The notes beneath the pieces are model-generated. The model was given only the letters and a program-made list of their open reading frames with translations, was not told where the DNA came from and did not search any database. A DNA stretch of 64,000 bases, from assembly GCA_030323885.1 (NCBI GenBank), contig CM059187.1:136069239-136133238 (forward strand), in the 5' to 3' direction. A program made the position numbers and the translations under genes. Below, one piece after another: positions 34,716 to 45,310 of this stretch. Every line of letters begins with the position of its first letter. The first letter of the stretch is position 1. This stretch comes from Branchipolynoe longqiensis. Lineage: Eukaryota; Annelida; Polychaeta; Phyllodocida; Polynoidae.

Positions 34716-35084
34716 TTGTGGGGTTCTAACCCCCGTGTTTGAACTCCTTGGTAGAGTCAAACCAATTACTTAAAGTTTGGATATTTGTCGCTACCTATTC
34801 AGGGGTTTGGCATTATTAGGATAGGGCAAGGTTTTGTTTGTTTGTTGTTTTACGTCCTAGCAACATCTAAGGTCATATCTGGACGGGGATAGGGCAAGGA
34901 CTGGTTGGCCCAGTGTCAGGATAATGTGACTGAGTGTGATATCAGGTCAAGGTGCTGGCAGCATGATCTCCCAGTCGGACAGCATTAGAAAGTTGCCATG
35001 AGTGTGCACTGTGACAAGTTGGTACCCATCCTGATATGACCTTAGATGTTGCCAGGACGTAAAACTCCAACCAACCAAATTCTA
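34716..35084 (+). mobile_element. SINE-T copy S6, with a nested SINE tail
   Basis: Plus strand. The head is partial (GTTCTAACCCCCG), then TAGAGTCAAACC and body. At 34832-34886 a 55-bp inverted SINE-T tail is inserted, flanked by the 13-bp duplication GGATAGGGCAAGG (34819-34831 and 34887-34899). The rest of the body and tail follow to CTCCAACCAACC. Confidence 0.85.
34832..34886 (-). mobile_element. SINE-T tail-only insertion with 13-bp TSD
   Basis: Reads on the minus strand CCGTCCAGATATGACC... through GTAAAACAACAAACAAAC. It consists only of the family 3' end, and has a perfect 13-bp target-site duplication, so it is an extremely 5'-truncated retroposition event. Confidence 0.9.
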
Positions 35085-35422
35085 ACATATGCATCAATGG
35101 CACAATCAATCAAAGAAGATTATTGCTACAGCTCAAAATGATGTACGGGTGTAAATTAGTTCATTGACATAAACAATGCGACAAGTGAGACCCATCATGT
35201 ATAAAATGGTGTGTTGTCTTCACCAGGTGGCAGTACTAGTAGTAATCATGAATCCTATTTCAAGAAAGGAATGTCATATTTGAAAATCGAGTCTGCGAGT
35301 TTGTGATCCAAATTGAGGGAGTGCATTTTCTTGTCATTTATATTCGCTTGGTTCACTGGGCGAATTTCAGGTATCAATTTTTGTGTATGTCTTTGACTTG
35401 ACTCGGCCGGAGATATATGTAT

Positions 35423-35832
35423 AGCGGCTGTCACACATCACCGGATTGAGCAACAGACAGAATCGTCTATTCCAGTGGTGTTTGGGCGTGATAAAATGTG
35501 TCAAAATGTTGCAATATCGGGACAAGGGGGCTGGATGAATGGACATGAAACGGACATGAAATGGACATGAAACGGACATGAACGGATAGCGAATGGACGG
35601 TAAGTGGACTAAACAGACTCAAACCGGAAAAGAACCGTAGATGTCAATCTGGTGGCATCCGTTCCAAGTTTTATGCATGTTCAAAACTTGTACCGGATCA
35701 GGTCGGATATCAATGGATATCAATGGATATGCAATGGATATGCAATGGACACAAACCAGACTTTGCCAGATATCAACAGACTTTGTTCAGTTTCTTTCCA
35801 TTTCCCCAATCCGGTGATGGGTGACAGCCACT
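35423..35832. mobile_element. Foldback element E4 (CYGTCACA family)
   Basis: Ends AGCGGCTGTCACACATCACC and the inverse GGTGATGGGTGACAGCCACT. Arms carry repeated GGACATGAAACGGACATGAA and AATGGATATGCAATGG words. Core AAGTTTTATGCATGTTCAAAACTT at about 35666-35689. Flanks TAT and TTA do not match exactly. Confidence 0.7.
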
Positions 35833-35865
35833 TTACAAACTATCATGTAGGTGTCAGAATGATGC

Positions 35866-36020
35866 GTGCTGGAAAGATTAATAATAATAATACTATTACT
35901 TCTACTAGTATTACTACTAATAATAGTAATTGTGATAGTGATAATGATGGTGATAGTGATAATGATAATGATAATGATAATGATGGTAGTAAATATATAT
36001 ATGGTAGTAAATATATATAT
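35866..36020. repeat. (ATA)n and (GATAAT)n simple repeats
   Basis: AATAATACT and GATAATGATAATG repeats followed by a doubled GGTAGTAAATATATATAT. ORFs here are artefacts. Confidence 0.9.
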
Positions 36021-36299
36021 TTATTTCCACATGTTCATGCAAGTTAATATTTATATCAGGAGAAAGCAGAAGTACAATACGTATGAGGCGCTTACCCAGT
36101 TAAAAATAACACATATAATAACACACATAAATTTGCAGTAAGAGAATAAAGGTGCGCTGGAATGACAAAAGCTGCGAGTTAACATCTTTGACACACGGCG
36201 CACCATAAGGCCGGAGTCGGCGGGCGACATGCAGAATCGATGTCCTGCTGATTACGTCCCCAAAGTTCAGACGGCCTCTCGCACAATCATTCATTGTCT

Positions 36300-37045
36300 G
36301 GCGAGTAGGGGTGGTTGGGGAGGGGACGGGAGGTCGGGGGAGGTCGGGGAAGGTCAGGGAAGGTCGGGAGATGGATGGAGATCATGGGAAGATGGGGGAC
36401 GTGTGGGGAGGACGGGGAAGGTCGGGGGAAGTTGGGAGGTTGGAGGAGGTTGCGGGAGGTTGGGGGAGGTCGGGGAGGTGAGTAGAGATAATGGGGAGAT
36501 GGGGGGAAGTGGAGGGAGGAAAGGGAATTCGGAAGAGGTCGGTGGAAGTCGGGGAAGGGCGGGAGAGGTGGGAGGAGGTCGATCGTGGGGAAATGAGGGA
36601 AGTGGGGGGAGGTAGGGAAACGCCGGGGGAGGTCTCGGGAAGTCGGGGGAGGACGGGGGAAGACGTGGGAGGTCGATGGATGTCGTTGGATGTCTGGAAA
36701 GGTCACGGAAGGCGGGGACAGGTGGGTGGAGGTGAGGTAGAGGTCATCGAGAGATGGGGGAACTGGGTAGAGGTAGGGGGAAATCGGGGGGATGTCGTCG
36801 GAGGTTGTGGGAGGTCGGGGGAAGTCGTGGGAAGTGTGGGGAAGTCGGGGGAAGTCGGGGGAGGTTGCGGGAAGTCGGGGGAGGTCGGTAAAGGTCATGG
36901 GAGAATGGGACAGGTGGTTGGAGGTGGGATAGGTGGTGGGTGGAGGGAGGTAGGTGGAGGTGGATGCAGGTAGAAGGTGGTGGAGGTGAGTTGAGGTGAG
37001 GGAGATGGGGAGGTGGTGGGGGGTGGAAGGCGGTGATGGTGCGAG
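36300..37045. repeat. GGGAGGTCGGGGA-type G/A-rich minisatellite
   Basis: About 740 bp of loose 10-14 bp units (GGGGGAGGTC, GGGGAAGTCG). A 294-residue Pro/Ser/Thr-rich minus ORF over it has no domain and follows the composition. Confidence 0.93.
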
Positions 37046-37381
37046 AGCGGAGGGAAGGTCGGAGAGGTGAGAGAGATTGGGCGAGTTCTCGTAGTGACCC
37101 TCCTTCACTGTGCGTACCGGGCCAACAACATTACCAGGCACCCCCACCCACACACCCCCACACACACACATGCCACCCCACCTCCCATCCCAACCTCTGT
37201 ATGCATGGTCATCTCATGGCAGGGTAAACAGACCATAAACCTCACAAATCCATTATAGCATTGCCTTTGGGAACAGCTCAGGGCGTTGTCACTTGGTGGT
37301 CTGTGTGAGTTTGTTGTGCACCACACTGCATTCACTATCTGAGTATCTCCAGCCAGTAGCTACCAGCCCCTACACCACCAT

Positions 37382-38138
37382 GGCCCGGATGCATGGAGCG
37401 GTGTTAGCGACCCAAAACGCGTTTATGGCGGGATTTCTGGTTTAGCGCAGAAAAGTTCATATGCATGGAGCAGTGTTAAGCCTAACACCGAGCGTTTAAA
37501 CTCAGAAATTCTAACTCTGCTCATAGCAGGTTTACAGCGGTGTTAGTGTTAGGTTAGTGTCAGGATGGAACCCAAATCTACTCAATGCTATCATATTTAA
37601 CAGAATTACATACGCAATAAGTGAGGTTTTATCAATTTAACCCTAAATTCGAGCCCTCCTTAGGGCTACTGCCGTATTGGCGGCGATGTTAATGGTTATA
37701 TTTTTGAATCGACGAACGTACAGTCAAGAAACCGCCGCCGCCGCCAGTATGGAAAGGGAGGTCGATGCGTCGGCGTCGGCGATTTGTTTACATTACGTTC
37801 GTCGATTCGAAAATGTAACTATTAATATCACCGTCAATGCGGCGGTGGCCTTAAGGAGGTTTCGAATTTGGGGTTAAATTGATAAAATTTCACTTATTGC
37901 ATATGTAATTCTGTTAAATATGATAGCATTTAATATATTTGAGCCTAATATATGGCTACAAACGCAGAGGGATTTCCCAAATCTATAAATACATTCACGT
38001 TTAGCTAACACTCACCGTTTAAGCGCCCATGCATACGGCTTGCCATAGTTCTCTATGACGCCGATAACCGGAGATAGGTATCCGGAGTTAAAGGTATAAC
38101 ACCACACGCAGCTAACACCGCTTCATGCATACGGCCCC
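37382..38138. mobile_element. Inverted-repeat DNA transposon F1 with AT duplication
   Basis: The left end GGCCCGGATGCATGGAGCGG and the inverse of the right end (GGGGCCGTATGCATGAAGCG) match and continue GTGTTAGC. Flanked by AT on both sides. A related sequence at about 38908-38970 has the same flanks without the element, giving the pre-insertion state (CACCAC-CATATCACTACC). AT duplication is seen in the ISL2EU branch of PIF/Harbinger; assignment is inferred. No transposase ORF. Confidence 0.8.
37585..37929. repeat. 345-bp hairpin inside F1
   Basis: Arms of about 135-140 bp (starting ATGCTATCATATTTAACAG and ending with its complement at 37929) are about 85-90% inverted copies around a short GC-rich centre (CCGCCGCCGCC / GGCGTCGGCG, about 37730-37785). 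It may be a separate foldback nested in F1. Confidence 0.8.
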
Positions 38139-39945
38139 ATATCACTACCATATCACTACCACACTACCACACTACCGCACTACCACACTACCACACTACC
38201 ACACTACCACACTACCGCACTACCACACTACCACACTACCACCACACCAACGCAATACTGCACTACCACACTACCACACTACTACACTACCACACTACCA
38301 CACTACCACACTACCACACTACCACACTACCACACTACCGCATGACTGCACTACCACACTACCACACTACCACACTACCACACTACCACACTACTGCACT
38401 ACTGCACTACCACACTACCACACTACCACACTACCACACTACCACACTACCACACCACCACACCACCACACTACCACACTACCACACTACCACACTACCA
38501 CACTACCACACTACCACACTACCACACTACCACACTACCACACTACCACACTACCACACTACTGCACTACCACACTACCACACTACCACTCTACCACACT
38601 ATCACACTACCACACCACCACACTACCACCACACCACCACATTACCACACTACCACACTACCACACTACCACACTACCACACTACCACACTACCACACTA
38701 CCACACCACCACACCACCACACCACCACACCACCACACCACCACACCACCACACCACCACACCACCACACCACCACACCACCACACCACCACACTACCAC
38801 ACCACCACACTACCACCACACCACCACACCACCACACCACCACACCACCACACCACCACACCACCACACCACCACACTACCACACCACCACACTACCACC
38901 ACACCACCACACTGCATTCACTATCTCCACCCAGTAGCTACCAGCACCTAAACCACCATATCACTACCATATCACTACCACACTACCACACTACCACACT
39001 ACCACACTACCACACTACCACACTACCACACTACCACACTACCACACTACCACACTACCACACTACCACACCACCACACCACCACACTACCACACTACCA
39101 CACCACCACACCACCACACTACCACACTACCACACTACCACACTACCACACTACCACACTACCACACTACCACACTACCACACCACCACACCACCACACC
39201 ACCACACCACCACACCACCACACCACCACACCTCCGCACTACCACACTACCACACTACCACACCACCACACCACCACACTACCTCATTACCACACTTCTG
39301 CACTACCGCACTACCACACTACCACACTACAACACTACCACACTACCACACTACCACACCACCACACCACAACACTACCACACCACCACTACACCACTAC
39401 ACCACCACACTACCGCACTACCACACTACCACACTACCACACCACCACCCCACCACACTACCACACTACAACACTACTACACTACCACACTACAACACTA
39501 CAACACTACCACACTACCACACTACCACGCTACCACACTACCACACTACCACCCCACCACACCACTACACTACCACACTACAACACTACCACACTACCAC
39601 ACTACCACACTACAACACTACAACACTACCACACTACCACGCTACCACACTACCACACTACCACCCCACCACACCACCACACTACCACACTACAACACTA
39701 CCACACTACCACACTACAACACTACAACACTACCACACTACCACACTACCACACTACCACACTACCACCCCACCACACCACCACACTACCACACTACAAC
39801 ACTACCACACTACAACACTACCACCCCACCACACTACCACCCCACCACACCACCACACTACCACACTACCACACTACCACACTACCACACTACCACACTA
39901 CCACACTACAACACTACCACACCACCACACCACCACATACGCCAC
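38139..39945. repeat. (CACACTAC)n 8-bp minisatellite, ~1.8 kb
   Basis: About 200 units of 8 bp (CACACTAC with CACACCAC, CACTGCAC, CAACACTA variants). Interrupted at about 38908-38970 by a duplicate of the left flank of F1. The last third (about 39440-39830) shows a higher-order pattern of roughly 104-112 bp marked by CTACCACCCCACC. The 592- and 270-residue His/Thr/Leu/Pro ORFs are by-products of the 8-bp period. Confidence 0.95.
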
Positions 39946-40213
39946 CCTGCCACATACCATCCCATCCACCACCCACCGACAACCGTTCACCGACCGCCGA
40001 CCACCGACTGCCGGCTGCCGACCACCGACAACCGACCAATGGCAGACACTGATGTGTCTATTAGAGCAGCGTGGCTCACATACATACTCCTGTCAGAAGG
40101 AATTGCTAGTACCCAGATGATTTACTTACCTATAAATGGGTTACTCCCCCCCCCCCCTGCTCCCCGTCTCCCACGCTGCTGACTGCTTTAATGGCGTCTC
40201 TAACTTGGTATCG
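39946..40213. other. Non-coding spacer with CCGACCACCGAC words
   Basis: Short imperfect repeats of CCGACCACCG at 39980-40040, then unique sequence. No gene. Confidence 0.5.
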
Positions 40214-40524
40214 GGACTAGTATAAATGTCATCTCTGCGCCACATTTACAGAATCAAGCCGCAAATATACATCATTGGATGTCACATTGATATTGCATGC
40301 TGCTATATCTACTGCGCCTTGCCCAGAACAATAAACCTGCTATCAGATTGATCAAGTCCGACATCGCCTGTAGAAAATTGGACATGTAGCTGGTTTTAAG
40401 TTCAATGTACATTGTCATGTAATATTTTCTTCCCCTTCCAATTCTATATGAAACATACGTTAAATACACTGAGACTTCGGTTTCAATTCTAGTAATTACA
40501 AATGGTTTGAAGGTTATAATGTTG

Positions 40525-40571
40525 TTTGATGCTTCACGTCCTAGCAACATCTAAGGTAATATCAGGACGGT
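40525..40571 (-). mobile_element. SINE-T tail-only insertion in repeat unit 1, TSD TAATGTT
   Basis: 47 bp of SINE-T 3' end, flanked by TAATGTT at 40518-40524 and 40572-40578. The same insertion, at the same place, is in unit 2 (43606-43652) and unit 3 (44478-44524), so it happened before the tandem amplification. Confidence 0.88.
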
Positions 40572-40816
40572 AATGTTATTTAATCCATTTTATTATTTCC
40601 CTGATATGCGAGTTGTGCCTGAGCGTATAAATGTCATCTCTGCACCACATTTACAGCATCAAGCCGGAAATATACATCATTGGATGTCACATTGATATTG
40701 CATGCTGCTATATCTACTGCGCTTTGCCCAGAACAATAAACCTGCTATCAGATTGATCAAGTCCGACATCGCCTGTAGAAAATTGGACATGTAGCTGATT
40801 TTAAGTTCAATGTACA

Positions 40817-43123
40817 TTGTCATGTAATATTTTCTTCCCCTTCCAATTCCACATCAAGATCTTAGGCCTGCAGCAGCTCATCACTGAAAACACAAGGCTA
40901 AGCAACAATAGCTCAACAATAGACCTAATATTAACCAACTCAAACCATGCCACAAAATGGGGCACTAGAAGCTGGGGTATAAGCGACCACGAACTAGTAT
41001 ATGTAACCAGGAAAAAGCTTAAAAGCACAAATCACTATGAATACAAAATGGGCAGGTCCTTAAAAAACTACTCAGAAGATACATTAAAAAATCATCTGCA
41101 CCAAAACATAAACAACATCACACAAAACAGAGATGATGTTGATATCTATTGGGACAACATCATCACAGAAATAAGAAAATCAATTGATGAGATGTGTCCC
41201 ATGAAGAAAATAAAAGTACAAAAAAACCAAGACCCTTGGGTAGACAAAGACCTGCTAACACTCATCACAACCAAAAGTAAACTGGGTGATAAAGCAAAAC
41301 GCACAGAAACAATAGAAGACAAACTGGCCTACCGCATCGCCAGAAACAACTGTCTCAAAGCTGTGAGAACAGCAAAAAAGAAATACATAATAAAGCAGGA
41401 CAAAGACTGGGGAAGCAACACAAACAAATTCTGGAAAAATGTAAACCTATTATTCCCCAAAAATAACAAAGAAGAGCATACAAACTTCCAAGACATAGAT
41501 GCAGCAAACAAACTGAACAGACACTTTGCCACAATAGGGCAAAAGCTGTCAGAAAAATTCAAAAAAAGATGGGAAAACAGATCAGGAACTGTGGAGAACG
41601 AAATCCCCACCTGCAAAACAGATATGATAGAAGTAAAAAAATTAATAAATGACATAGACACGAATAAACCAAGTGGAATAGGTGAAATACCAACCAAAAT
41701 ACTGAAAGAGGCACTCCAAGCCATCCCGGCCACCATAGTAGACCTATTCAACATCTCCTTTGAGCAGGGGCGTTTTATATCAGCCTGGAAAATGGCAACC
41801 ATCACCCCCATTCACAAGGGTGGAGACAAACAAAACATGGGAAACTACAGGCCAATATCAATTCTTCAAACCCCAGGCAAGCTCATTGAAAAAGTGTTAC
41901 ATAGACACATCAATGAACACCTGGAAAAAAATGATATACTAAACGAAAGACAAGGGGGCTTCAGGAAACTGCACTCCACATCAAAAACAATAGCTAACCT
42001 AACAAATGACATAATGGCATCAATGAACCAAAAACAATTAGTTGGAGCCGCCTTCATTGACTTCAGCAAAGCATTTGACACAGTAGACCACAAAATACTA
42101 CTGGAAAAACTAAAAACCATGGGCATAAAATCCAACACTATGCATTGGATAAGATGCTACCTGAACAACAGGCAACAGAAAACAAAAATAAACAATACAC
42201 TATCAGACAACCAACCTGTCACATGTGGTGTACCCCAAGGGTCAGTGTTAGGGCCACTACTCTTTATAATCTATATAAACGACCTTGAAAAATGGTTGCA
42301 AACTGAATGCCTCCAACTATATGCAGATGACACAGTCATATACGCAAATGGCACCACAGAGGAGGAGGTAATAACTAAACTAAATAAACTCCTACTAAAA
42401 CTAGATGAGTGGTGTGAGTCCAACAAAATAACCATCAACACAAGCAAATCAAAAACAGTACTCTTCTCGCATAAACAAATGCCAGAAAGAAAACTACACT
42501 GTAAGTTAGGAAACCAAACACTAGAAAATGTAGACCATTACAAATACCTAGGCCTTGAGTTGGACAGCCAACTAAACTACAACCTATGTATAAATAAAAT
42601 TATACAAAAAGTAAACCACAAACTGTGGCTATTTGCAAAGCTAAGAGACTACATGACACAAGAAATGTCAATAAAAATCTTCAAGGGCATGGTGCTCCCC
42701 TATTTTGACTATGGAGATGTAAACTACATGGGTGCGAGAAAAGAACTACTAAAAAAACTGCAAACACTGCAGAACAGAGCCCTAAAAATCTGTCTAAGAG
42801 TAGACAAGCTGCACCCAACCTATGACATACACAAAAGAACCAAAGTGAAACTACTAGAAAATAGGAGAATAATTCATTTGAAAACATTAGCATATAGCTA
42901 TAGTCAAAACAGTAAACTTCTAACAAAACCACAAAGGGCTACTAGAGCAAATAATGCACCACTACTAAAGCAGACCAGAAGCCGAATAAAAGCTCATGAG
43001 AGAAGCACGCTGGAAATGGCTGCCAAGTTGTGGAATGCCCAAACGGTAAAGGAACGACAAATTCCTGACCTAAAAACTTACAAAAAATATCTGTGCAAAA
43101 TAAGGCTAGGAAACCCCCAGTAA
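40817..43123 (+). CDS. LINE-A ORF2: partial endonuclease and complete reverse transcriptase
   Basis: A 768-codon open frame with no internal stop. The first ~12 codons come from host repeat sequence, so the Met at 40817 is not the native start. Residues ~18-60 are the end of an APE-type endonuclease (STIDLILTN, ISDHELVYV). The RT follows: NYRPISILQTPGKLIEKV, GFRKLHSTSKTI, IDFSKAFDTVDH (about 414-425), GVPQGSVLGPLLF (about 471), catalytic YADD (502-505) and YKYLGLELD. The C-terminus has a LKICLR and a KVWNAQTV-like region. Layout and poly(A) tail suggest the Jockey/CR1-type side of LINEs. The RT looks intact in sequence, but the element cannot move alone without the full endonuclease. Confidence 0.88.
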   Translation: MSCNIFFPFQFHIKILGLQQLITENTRLSNNSSTIDLILTNSNHATKWGTRSWGISDHELVYVTRKKLKSTNHYEYKMGRSLKNYSEDTLKNHLHQNINNITQNRDDVDIYWDNIITEIRKSIDEMCPMKKIKVQKNQDPWVDKDLLTLITTKSKLGDKAKRTETIEDKLAYRIARNNCLKAVRTAKKKYIIKQDKDWGSNTNKFWKNVNLLFPKNNKEEHTNFQDIDAANKLNRHFATIGQKLSEKFKKRWENRSGTVENEIPTCKTDMIEVKKLINDIDTNKPSGIGEIPTKILKEALQAIPATIVDLFNISFEQGRFISAWKMATITPIHKGGDKQNMGNYRPISILQTPGKLIEKVLHRHINEHLEKNDILNERQGGFRKLHSTSKTIANLTNDIMASMNQKQLVGAAFIDFSKAFDTVDHKILLEKLKTMGIKSNTMHWIRCYLNNRQQKTKINNTLSDNQPVTCGVPQGSVLGPLLFIIYINDLEKWLQTECLQLYADDTVIYANGTTEEEVITKLNKLLLKLDEWCESNKITINTSKSKTVLFSHKQMPERKLHCKLGNQTLENVDHYKYLGLELDSQLNYNLCINKIIQKVNHKLWLFAKLRDYMTQEMSIKIFKGMVLPYFDYGDVNYMGARKELLKKLQTLQNRALKICLRVDKLHPTYDIHKRTKVKLLENRRIIHLKTLAYSYSQNSKLLTKPQRATRANNAPLLKQTRSRIKAHERSTLEMAAKLWNAQTVKERQIPDLKTYKKYLCKIRLGNPQ

Positions 43124-43521
43124 GCTGCACTGCAAAGGGGCATGTAATATGTCACGGCCCACCAGCGGGATCCCCAATGGAAGGTAACCATGCCAAAAGT
43201 AGCCAGATAACACACCACACAGCTACGTACAAGCCTATGATATGTAAATAGGAGTAGGCTAGTCTAGTAATAAGAGTAGAAAAATAAAAACATATATACC
43301 AAGAAAATCCAAAAAAACTAACATAGGCTACTAACCATACCAACCAATTATCTATCTGCTACTGAAATGCAGGCAATCAAATACCTTATCAGCAGCCACT
43401 GTGTGGTAAGATAACACCAACACTACAACTGGCCAGCATTGAAAACAAGCCTGGGTACCCGGGCTTATATGCTATGGACAGTATAAATACAGCCTCAATA
43501 AAAAATAAAAAAAATTAAAAA
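40852..43521 (+). mobile_element. LINE-A copy 2, 5'-truncated, poly(A), TSD AATTCCA
   Basis: Starts inside the endonuclease region and ends in A-rich AATAAAAAATAAAA. Flanked by AATTCCA (40845-40851 and 43522-43528). Inserted in unit 2 of the ~400-bp tandem repeat. Its 3' UTR (43124-43500) matches copy 1 at 8828-9207. Truncation removed the 5' UTR, any ORF1 and most of the endonuclease. Confidence 0.9.
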
Positions 43522-43605
43522 AATTCCATATGAAACATACGTTAAATACACTGAGACTTCGGTTTCAATTCTAGTAATTACAAATGGTTTGAAGGTTATA
43601 ATGTT

Positions 43606-43652
43606 GTTTGATGCTTCACGTCCTAGCAACATCTAAGGTAATATCAGGACGG
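43606..43652 (-). mobile_element. SINE-T tail-only insertion in repeat unit 2
   Basis: Same 47-bp insertion and TAATGTT flanks (43599-43605, 43653-43659) as unit 1. Confidence 0.85.
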
Positions 43653-43979
43653 TAATGTTATTTAATCCATTTTATTATTTCCCTGATATGCGATTTGTGC
43701 CTGAGCGTATAAATGTCATCTCTGCGGCACATTTACAGCATCAAGCCACAAATATACATCATTGGATGTCACATTGATATTGCATGCTGCTAGATCTACT
43801 GCATTTTGCCCAGATAAATAACCCTGCTATCAGATTGACCAAGTCCAACATCACCTTTAGAAAATTGTACCTGTAGCTGGTTTTAAGTTCAATGTACATT
43901 GTCATGTAATATTTACTTCCCCTTCCAATTCCATATGAAATATACGTTAAATACACTGAGACTTCAGTTTCTAGTAATT

Positions 43980-44447
43980 GGATATGTTGACGAGGTCAAC
44001 ATGGGTAATTTGGCTGCGAGGCAACCGGATCTGCCCACCTCGCCTAATTAACATATCCACCACCCCACGTTCACTTTCCGCCCCGGCACCATCCAGTCAA
44101 CAGTGCTTCCCACCCACCCTCCCGGGGTCGAGGACTGCTACTAGTTAAGTCATATATTACGCTTCTATATATATCATGTAGTCATAATTTGTACGCTATT
44201 AACATGTGCTCTTTCTCCTTGATACTAGTTCTCGGGCCTTCTAGTTCTACGGTCAACTGCGCATTCAGAACAACAATGCTGATTACTATGAACGCTCATT
44301 ATCCTGCTGTGTCCAGCGCTGATCATGACCAGATTTACCAATAAGGTGGTACTGTAGTTCGCCGATTATCGCTCCTTGAGTAGTGATTTGTTTCTGAAAT
44401 AAATTTTGTTATTTCCAAATGCTGTTCTGTTGTTGCCTCGTAATCTG
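43980..44447. mobile_element. 468-bp insertion in repeat unit 3, AATT flanks
   Basis: Interrupts the unit between ...TAGTAATT and ACAAACG, leaving AATT on both sides (43976-43979, 44448-44451). Contains AATAAA at about 44399 and a sub-terminal inverted pair CGAGGCAAC/GTTGCCTCG. It lacks a clean TG...CA end at the junction, so solo LTR is only one option. Confidence 0.65.
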
Positions 44448-44477
44448 AATTACAAACGCTTTGTAGGTTATAATGTT

Positions 44478-44524
44478 GTTTGATGCTCTATGTCCTAGAA
44501 ACATCTAAGGTGATATTAGGATGG
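44478..44524 (-). mobile_element. SINE-T tail-only insertion in repeat unit 3
   Basis: Same 47-bp insertion, more diverged, with TAATGTT at 44471-44477 and 44525-44531. Confidence 0.85.
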
Positions 44525-44767
44525 TAATGTTATTTAATGCATTTTATTATTTCCCTGATATGCGATTTGTGCCTGAGCATATAATTAAATGTCATCTCTG
44601 CGCCACATGTACAGCATCAAGCCACACATATACGTCATTGAATGTCACATTGACGTTGCCAGCCACTATATCTACTGTGCTTTGCCCAGACCAATAAACC
44701 TGATATCAGATTGAGCAAGTCCGACATCCCCTTTAGAAAATTGTACCTGGAGCTGGCTTTTAAGTTG

Positions 44768-45310
44768 CATAGTCCGATATTTCTGAGTTTTCTCATTTTC
44801 TGAGATAAACATAATTTCTTTGGTAAATGATCATGTTATTCAGCGAATAAAGGTAATTTTTCAGCGCCGAGGCACTGGTCTTCTGGCGATGTTATGTTAC
44901 ATTCATTCACATATATAATAGTCTAAAATCAATAAGAGTTTGATACAAAAAAGTATAAAACAAAATTTAAAAGAAGAATATTGATGTTACCCGACAGCAT
45001 TGAGAGATAACAGGGTGTAAATTATATATTGTCAGTGTCGTGGTTGGCGTAACTTTGTACTAATGCCTTAGGTTCATAATTACAATCTACCTTCCTTTAG
45101 TTTGATGTAACTTTTATTTTAAATGGCTAACTTTTGAAATATTTGAAGTGTAAACGTGCATAATTAATTTTGGCAAGCTTGCCAAAAGTCTAACACCATA
45201 GGCTTCTGCAGTAATAGCTTCCATTAAGTTAACTCGACATTTCCTTATATATGATGACAAATGCTTAATAAGTGCACCAGCATCTGAGTTAGATATATGT
45301 AGGCGGTCTG
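44768..45310. mobile_element. TTAAAG-type MITE remnants
   Basis: TTAAGTTGCATAGTCCGAT at the left and internal words (GGTTCATAATTACAATC, ATTTTAAATGGCTAAC, TTTTGGCAAGCTTGCCAAAA, AATGCTTAATAAGTGCACCAG) match the family. At least two overlapping pieces appear joined. Confidence 0.6.

Larger units (their letters stand above)
40220..44770. repeat. ~400-bp tandem repeat, three full units plus part of a fourth
   Basis: Equivalent points (TATAAATGTCATCTCTG) recur at 40220, 40625, 43707 and about 44579. After removing the LINE (2.67 kb) from unit 2 and a 468-bp insertion from unit 3 the period is 400-405 bp. Each full unit contains the same 47-bp SINE tail with the same TAATGTT duplication. Confidence 0.9.

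Noticed and set aside
36287..37171. 294-residue minus ORF
   Set aside because: Follows the G/A-rich minisatellite; composition-driven, no motif.
38342..40120. 592-residue ORF, the second longest of the window
   Set aside because: It is a read-through of the 8-bp CACACTAC minisatellite; the peptide is an 8-residue His/Thr/Leu/Pro repeat and shifts with every unit change. No start context or domain.
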